This document shows, one piece after another, positions 58,476 to 64,000 of a DNA stretch of 64,000 nt. Each line of letters opens with the position of its first letter. Positions within the stretch are counted from its first letter, which is position 1. The stretch is from assembly GCA_963580455.1 (NCBI GenBank), contig OY756965.1, positions 26,076,902 through 26,140,901 of the forward strand, read 5' to 3'. The translations under genes were made by a program, and so were the position numbers. The notes beneath the pieces were generated by a model that worked only from the letters and a program-made list of their open reading frames with translations, ran no database searches and was not told the origin of the DNA. This DNA is from Euonymus europaeus. Taxonomy: Eukaryota > Streptophyta > Magnoliopsida > Celastrales > Celastraceae.

Positions 58476-59801
58476 CTAGGCAGTGGAAGTGAAGTTGAAG
58501 TTGGCGCATGTAGTCCGCCTGCCCAGAAGAGTGGAGCTAAACCCAAGCCTTGAAGTTGCCAAATCAAACTGTAAGAGATTGTTCTCCAGCTGGTACCCTC
58601 CAATCACAACTGAAGTCCTAGGATTTCTACCTCCATTAGCAACCGCAAGGCACACCAGATCATCACTAACATACACCATTGAGTTTGCACCAAAAATGCT
58701 CCAAACCACACTCTCATTCTGCAAAACAAGTTCAATTGTGGGCACGGACGGGCCTAATCGTGTACTGAGCACGTTCTCGGTGCTAAAACACACGTCGAAT
58801 GGCACCCATTCCGGCACCGGATCCACCCTAGTAATGTTCCTTGAAGCAGTCTCATTGATAAAGACTTCAGTCACAGCATTGTAGATAGATTCCTCCAGTA
58901 CAGTGTATGGATTCACTGTACTGATTTTTGTACCACCATTGCCTTGGCTATCAATGGACAATAGACTCGCGTTCAATGGGACGGTCACGTTGCTGATTTT
59001 GATCGATTTTACGCCGATGAAGTACTCCGAGGAGGGTTCGCCTTGGCTGGAAGCAGAGGCTGTGCTGACTGGGTTGATGAAGAGTGGTGTGTAGGTGAGT
59101 GATTCAGAAGCATCAACATCAGGAAGGAAATTATAAGGACCATCACCAAAGAAAACGACACCGTTTGCTGTCAATGAAGACGACAAACAAAGCGCAAATT
59201 TTCTTTGGAAGCTAAAGGCAGCGGCAAATTGCGAAGGGAATGCAATTCTAGTCCTTCCTAGCCCAGCCATGCCCACAACACCTTGGGCCAGGCCTGTTAA
59301 TAGGAACGTCGGTGCACAAGAGAAAACAAATTGGTTAATGGAGACTTCTTGGCCGGGGTTAGATCCGGTGGTGGATTGAACCGAGACAACATCGGAAGCA
59401 ACCTCACCGGACGTGGCAGTTCCGGTCACGGTGTTATCCGGGATGACACCACAAGTGTTGTTGTTGCAACCGGGCCTTGGGGCAGAGAAGCAGTCACCAC
59501 AGCTATTGGCCCTAGCGAGCGAGCATTGAGCTGAACCACAGCGGGCGGGGCGGTATGTTGAAGAGGAGTAGTTTTGTTGACAATCAACCCACAAGAACTG
59601 ACCACCCAGATCAAGCACAAGGTTGATAGGGACTAGAGGGGTCCTTTGATTGATTTTGGTCACATATTGTAATGTAGAATTGTCTTTTGAGACAGGAAGG
59701 ACTAGTGCTCTTGGGCGGAAAGATTGTTGAGCTAAAGATGGAGAGATTAAGAATAGTAGGAGAGAAGAGAAGATAAAATATTGAAGAGAAGAAGCTGCCA
59801 T
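58476..59801 (-). CDS. EDGP / basic 7S globulin-like protein, inactive aspartic-protease fold
   Basis: Intronless, 441 residues. Signal peptide 1-24 (hydrophobic S-S-L-L-L-F-L-I, cleavage near S-L-A). The pepsin-type N-lobe has L-V-L-D64-L-G-G-Q-F-L-W-V-D-C, where the catalytic D-T/S-G is D-L-G. The second site, normally D-S-G, reads S-T-V-N-P-Y-T (294-300), so protease activity is not expected. Many cysteines (C74, C88, C93, C101, C104, C112, C117) and N-glycosylation sites fit an apoplastic protein. Relatives include carrot EDGP, soybean basic 7S globulin and tomato xyloglucanase inhibitor. They bind fungal glycoside hydrolase family 12 enzymes or peptide hormones. Which ligand applies here is unknown. 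Confidence 0.93.
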   Translation of the reverse strand: MAASSLQYFIFSSLLLFLISPSLAQQSFRPRALVLPVSKDNSTLQYVTKINQRTPLVPINLVLDLGGQFLWVDCQQNYSSSTYRPARCGSAQCSLARANSCGDCFSAPRPGCNNNTCGVIPDNTVTGTATSGEVASDVVSVQSTTGSNPGQEVSINQFVFSCAPTFLLTGLAQGVVGMAGLGRTRIAFPSQFAAAFSFQRKFALCLSSSLTANGVVFFGDGPYNFLPDVDASESLTYTPLFINPVSTASASSQGEPSSEYFIGVKSIKISNVTVPLNASLLSIDSQGNGGTKISTVNPYTVLEESIYNAVTEVFINETASRNITRVDPVPEWVPFDVCFSTENVLSTRLGPSVPTIELVLQNESVVWSIFGANSMVYVSDDLVCLAVANGGRNPRTSVVIGGYQLENNLLQFDLATSRLGFSSTLLGRRTTCANFNFTSTA

Positions 59802-59850
59802 CGTTGGTATTTGGCAGTGTGTGCGTGGAGTTTGTAAGGTTTGGTTGCCA

Positions 59851-59860
59851 TGTATTTATA
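59851..59860 (-). promoter_or_regulatory. TATA box of the EDGP-like gene
   Basis: Minus-strand TATAAATACA starts 59 bases upstream of the ATG, implying a short leader of about 25-30 bases. Confidence 0.6.
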
Positions 59861-59879
59861 GTTGCGTGGGTTGTGTCTT

Positions 59880-61240
59880 GTAAAAGAGATTGACCAAAAA
59901 ATGTCAGATGTGGCTGCTAGCTCGTTCATGCATGCGTTGTATGCATATCCATTAATGACTTTTAATTCTTTTATTAACTTCAAATCTGATCCACTGATCA
60001 GACATGCATCATTTCTTGCTAAGTAAAAAAAAAAAACCTACAAATATCATAAAGTGTGTCAATTGGGTATTCGATATGAATCTAAATTCGGATTATTAAA
60101 CCTATATGCAAATAAGTTACTCACCGAACGATAGAATATGTTGGACAAAAGTTCAGTCCATAACCACAAGAATATTACTAATAGCAAAAATTGAATTCAA
60201 AAATTCCCGAATCCTTATAATTAAACTTTCATCCAAGTGGTCGATGCCTTGCTAATTAGTCTCCTACCATAATATATTGGTAATATTAATATAGTTGTTT
60301 GTGTGGTTTGAATAGTCATCATCAGGCAATAACTTGAACAAATTGACAAAGTTAATTGAAATGTAGACTTTATAACCTTTTACGGCGAAATTTGTTAGTT
60401 CTGTGCCTTTTCAGTTTCTAGAGAGGATGACATCCTGGGCCTGGGTCTCTAACGAATTTGTCGTTTGACACGTATAATAATTGATTGGGAAATCATTCCA
60501 AAGTCAAAGCTTTATTAGATATATAATGGATACATTTGAAGACTTAATGAATTGCTTTAGTCGGCAAGGAATCGCTTGCCCGTTTGAATAATATTGTTAG
60601 ATTTATTTGTCACATTTCCAATTCAGGTATTATTTTCTGGAAAAGACCAGGCGATGATACATTACTCAATGTTACACATATAATGTATGCTATCTAAATT
60701 CGGACACGGGTGTCGATTATGAATACATACATATATGAATGTTAGAATCTTCGATTTGAAGATTAATGGATGCATAAATACCGTCCAAAATTAAGGCCTT
60801 GCTTGGAGAGGTGTTGGGAGGGATTCCCTTGTTCTGAACCTTTGTTTGACGCGAACATTTCAAGGTGTCTGGAGGGATTGACGAATCCCTCCCAACATCC
60901 ATTTTTTTAATCCCTCAAAATGAGGGGCTGAGAAATGTTCATTCACATCAAAAGACTTCCAATTATTCTCAACCTCTCTCATACCAAACAAGAGTTCACT
61001 TTTATGAACTCCTTCTAATTCAACTCCTCCTAACACATCTCTCAAGAATAGTCTAAGAGACGGGTGTCGATTATTATATAAAATATTAATAATATGTTAC
61101 AATTCAAACTATAATTTTATAATGATTTTCTTATTTTTAATTTTTTTATCAAATGAAGTCCAGCCTAATGAGATTGGTTATCTTATCCGTCTCATAGGGG
61201 TGTATCGGTCTTTTCGTTTCTTTACTGCCAGTACCTCTCA
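59880..61240. other. Intergenic between divergent EDGP-like and bHLH genes
   Basis: No gene. Contains one MITE-like element (60797-61045). Confidence 0.4.
60797..61045. mobile_element. MITE-like element
   Basis: The left end (GGCCTTGCTTGGAGAGGTGT then TGGGAGGG) resembles the reverse complement of the right end (ATTCTTGAGAGATGTGTTAG then GAGGAG). The interior has further CCCTCCCAACA inverted stretches. Similar to 12590-12855. Confidence 0.5.
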
Positions 61241-61249
61241 CGTGGTACT

Positions 61250-62138
61250 GCTGCTGCTGCTGTATTTGCAGTTTTGCACGTCTCAACGCTACACGGAGTG
61301 CACTGCGCGCATTTCTTCTTCTTTTTCCTTCACTCATCTCTCTCCTGTGAACCCTCGAATTCGTTCCTTAAAAATCTCATAAACATCTTGACTTGTAAGT
61401 TTTTCTCCAAATGTATATCCATTGAAATGTATATCTGTTTCTTGAATGTTTAGTTTTGGCTTTCTTTTTCTAGTTTTGCTAGGGATTGCAACGAAGTTCA
61501 GCCATTGAAGAAGGAAAGGAATTTGTGCATTCTCATTGTGTTTATGTTCTTCATGTTTTTTGCTCTCGCTTGCATATATTCTGTGTGTCAGTCTGAAGGT
61601 TTATTAATTGCTCATTATTTGCATCCTTCTTTACCTGCTGATGATCTTCTGTTTATGCTACCTCAGTACTTCCTAACCATCATGAATAGGCTTGTCAGCT
61701 TCGCTTTTTTTTTTTTTTTTTTTTTTTTTCAATTGGATATTAGGATTATTTAATGGTCAATTTTATACCGTGTTACTATTGGAATGGGTTTAACTAATGA
61801 GATTGAAGCTCTCTCAACGGCTTAAACAATTGAGCAAGTCAGTGATTTAACTTGGTAATTGAGACCCAAGTAATGAAATTGAGTTAATTTACTGCTAGAT
61901 TTCTCATTGCTACTTGCCTACCGAGCATTATTTACCCGTCTTTGATTTCTGGTTGAACTTTAATATAATTCATTGATATTTTTCCATCCCAAATCCTTTG
62001 TTCTTCTATTGATTTATCTTTCATCCATTTATTTCTATAAGCAATGTTTTCTTCGGATCTGTGTATCACTGTATCACAACTGCTTGATTGGATAGTATTC
62101 ATTTGTTAATTTTGATGGCGCTTTTATGTTTTTGCTAG
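61250..62138 (+). other. Leader exon and intron of the bHLH gene
   Basis: A CT-rich stretch around 61250-61394 ends at a GTAAGT donor. The acceptor is TTTGCTAG at 62131-62138, directly before the AATGG start context. The presumed intron holds a 24-base T run near 61706-61730. There is a CTG run at 61248-61262. Confidence 0.45.
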
Positions 62139-64000
62139 AATGGAAGGACAAAGAATATGGGAAAATCCTCTCCAGTTTATGCCATTGAGTTCTGGCGGGG
62201 ATGTTAATGATGTCTTCAATGGATCTCAAGGTGATATGAACCCGCTTTTTGTTGGGGCAGATGGGGTGATCGCAAACCAGCTTGATGCACTCTCTCTACA
62301 TCAATGGATTTATGATCCTAAGGGACCTCAAAACTATGTTGAGTTTCTTGCTGAAAATTCAATTTTTCTAGAGAAGGCTCCTACTATTGATATATTAGAG
62401 GGTATTCCTCGGTCACTTGATAGTACAAATGCGGCTTCTAGGGACTCTAAGATCCAAAGAGAATTATACAACCACCCAGGGAAGCTATTGGATCTTCAAT
62501 CGACTGATTCTTCCTTCAGCAAGGATGCGAGGAGCACAAAACCATCTCCCTTTGTGCTCAAGACTGACAATCCTGATGGTTCAATTAATGTAAAGCAATC
62601 TGAGCATAATGTAAGATGAGGATGCCTGGAATGCCCTTTATGGAGTTCCCTGCACTGCACCCAGAAATTATTTTTTTGATAATTTCAGTTTGCTTTCATG
62701 TTCACTATGTATGGGATTTCTGTCTGGCCAAGTATCTTTACTTGTGATTCTGAGTTCGAAAATGTCATTGTCTGTTTTCAACAGGTAAACTATTTGGAAC
62801 AATATAATGAAGAAAAACCAAGAAAAGAATTTGCAAGTACTGGCAATCAGAGACAAAATCAGGTCCTTTCCCTTTCTTCAAACTATGTTTGTTTAGCTAA
62901 GTTTGTTCCTGAAGCAATTATCCGTTCTTAAAGATTCTGCAGACTCGTACTTCAAGGAGACAACAAGCAAAGGGAGAAGATAGCAACTTTTCTCCGCTTC
63001 TTCCAAGAGAAACATCTGCTATAGACAGTCTCAAGTCGAAACCACGTTGCAGTTTGAAAAATCAAAGAGCTACCATAAATGATCGCGTACGCTTACACCT
63101 TTTCAAACCTCTGGAGAGACTGATTGTTTTCTCCTAATATTCAGCATGTCAATATTCATTGTCATCAACACTTTTCGTTTTAAGGGGAAAAAAGCTGTCA
63201 GCATAATCTTTTTATCTAATAGCTGTTAGGAATACCTTTGTTCAATCTGACACAGCTGGACTTGTTCTAGTTTCCTCTGATATTCAACTACTTGATGCAG
63301 CAACGCAGGCTACGAATTGCTGAAAGAATCAAGGCATTGCAAGACCAGCTTCCTCATCCAACAGAGGTATGCACTTGTGTAGAACATGTACGAATGTCAA
63401 TGTCTTATCACTTCTTGTTTCTCTAGAGAATCATCCCAGACGACTTTTATCTATTTCAAATCTTATGTGGAACTTTTAATGCCATTTAACATCTTTTACT
63501 TCATCTCTCCTATCCCCTACCCATTGACCTTTATACTATAAAGAATGTTCATATACTAGATATGTTTGATATATTGAAGACCACAGGTTTGAAAATCACA
63601 TACTTTGTCTCAGTAGAGTAAAGTTGTTTGGGGGTAGTGGCACCTTGTAATATGCAAGAAAATATTAAATGAAAGCATCCATATGCAATAGTCAGGTGAT
63701 AAATGGCTGCCTGCCCTAAGAAAAGGCACCCAAATTTATTCAAAGCTGATAGAGAAAAGAATTTTAATATGAGAAAAATCCTTAGACCGGAATTTGCATT
63801 ATTTACTCCAAACAATTTTTTGACAGTAACTCACGTCTCCTCATTGGTAACTATTGATTGTGAGCTAAACATCCTAATGTTTATTAAGAAGAGTAGTTGA
63901 AAAAACTAGGATGTATTATCTTTCTTATCTTGCTTTATGAATGAGCTATCCTGTAATTTGAGGATCGCGTAAGCGCAAGCCTTGTGCAATATGGAAGCTG
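62139..64000 (+). CDS. Atypical bHLH transcription regulator, 5' part (runs off the window)
   Basis: Four coding exons read in phase: ATG 62140-62610, 62785-62862, 62943-63086 and 63301-63366, together 253 residues. Later exons lie beyond, and I could not place one with confidence after 63366. The N-terminal part is acidic and serine-rich without a known domain. Exons 3 and 4 give a basic region plus helix 1: A-T-I-N-D-R-Q-R-R-L-R-I-A-E-R-I-K-A-L-Q-D-Q-L-P. It aligns with the bHLH group that includes UNE12 and LRL proteins. The usual E-box-reading H and E are replaced (A and D in my alignment) and the arginines are kept. The helix split between exons is usual for such genes. DNA binding may be weak or altered; that is inference. 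Confidence 0.75.
63367..64000 (+). other. bHLH intron, no further exon identified
   Basis: AT-rich with short frames only. A possible acceptor precedes 63963, but the encoded peptide does not resemble the expected second half of a bHLH. Confidence 0.4.

Noticed and set aside
63963..64000. Fifth coding exon of the bHLH gene
   Set aside because: The acceptor is plausible, but the peptide does not match the expected loop and helix 2 of a bHLH.

Overview
The window looks like nuclear chromosomal DNA of a dicot, probably a woody rosid. Coding exons are GC-moderate and set in AT-rich intergenic DNA with GT-AG introns. The intact genes are typical plant families: TT8-type bHLH, ALMT, FANTASTIC FOUR, PPR, OEP7 and EDGP. 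The species cannot be named from sequence alone. All exon coordinates were read by eye from splice signals and reading frame.

Left third (1-25.2 kb). A plant RanGAP1 gene (+) has an in-frame TAG at codon 471 of an otherwise open 539-codon frame. It converges on a decayed CSP41a copy (-, 5974-7856). A single-exon FANTASTIC FOUR gene (+, 9795-10682) follows, then about 4.5 kb without genes. A copia RNase H remnant and a recent 5'-truncated LINE with a perfect 17-bp target-site duplication (15639-16872, -) come next. After these lie a mitochondrial PPR gene (+, two exons) whose intron carries a 205-bp direct repeat, another LINE RNase H scrap, and an intact seven-exon gene matching p31comet/MAD2L1BP (+, 23091-25178).

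Middle (25.5-54 kb). A complete eight-exon TT8-type bHLH gene (-, 25522-29799, 678 codons) has a 15-nt microexon and a MITE in intron 3. To its right is a tandem segmental duplication of roughly 9-10 kb. Block A (about 33.1-42.0 kb) and block B (about 44.3-53.9 kb) each carry an ALMT anion-channel gene followed by a ginkbilobin-2-like DUF26 gene. Both ALMT genes are intact, but copy A differs in the conserved WEPxHGR-type motif. The DUF26 gene of block B is intact. The one in block A is destroyed by a 133-bp tandem duplication, a 446-bp LTR/TRIM-like insertion and small deletions. A degraded piece of TT8 exon 2 sits at 43571-43772, just left of block B, which suggests the duplicated unit once reached into TT8. 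Several transposons occur in only one block, so the other block supplies the empty site.

Right (54.4-64 kb). OEP7 (-), SmD1 (-, four exons), an intronless EDGP/basic-7S-globulin-like inactive pepsin-fold protein (-), a MITE, and the first coding exons of an atypical bHLH protein (+) that runs off the window.

The genes do not form one pathway. TT8, which controls flavonoid pigments, neighbours the ALMT/DUF26 array; a functional link is not implied. No CRISPR, operon or viral structure was seen.
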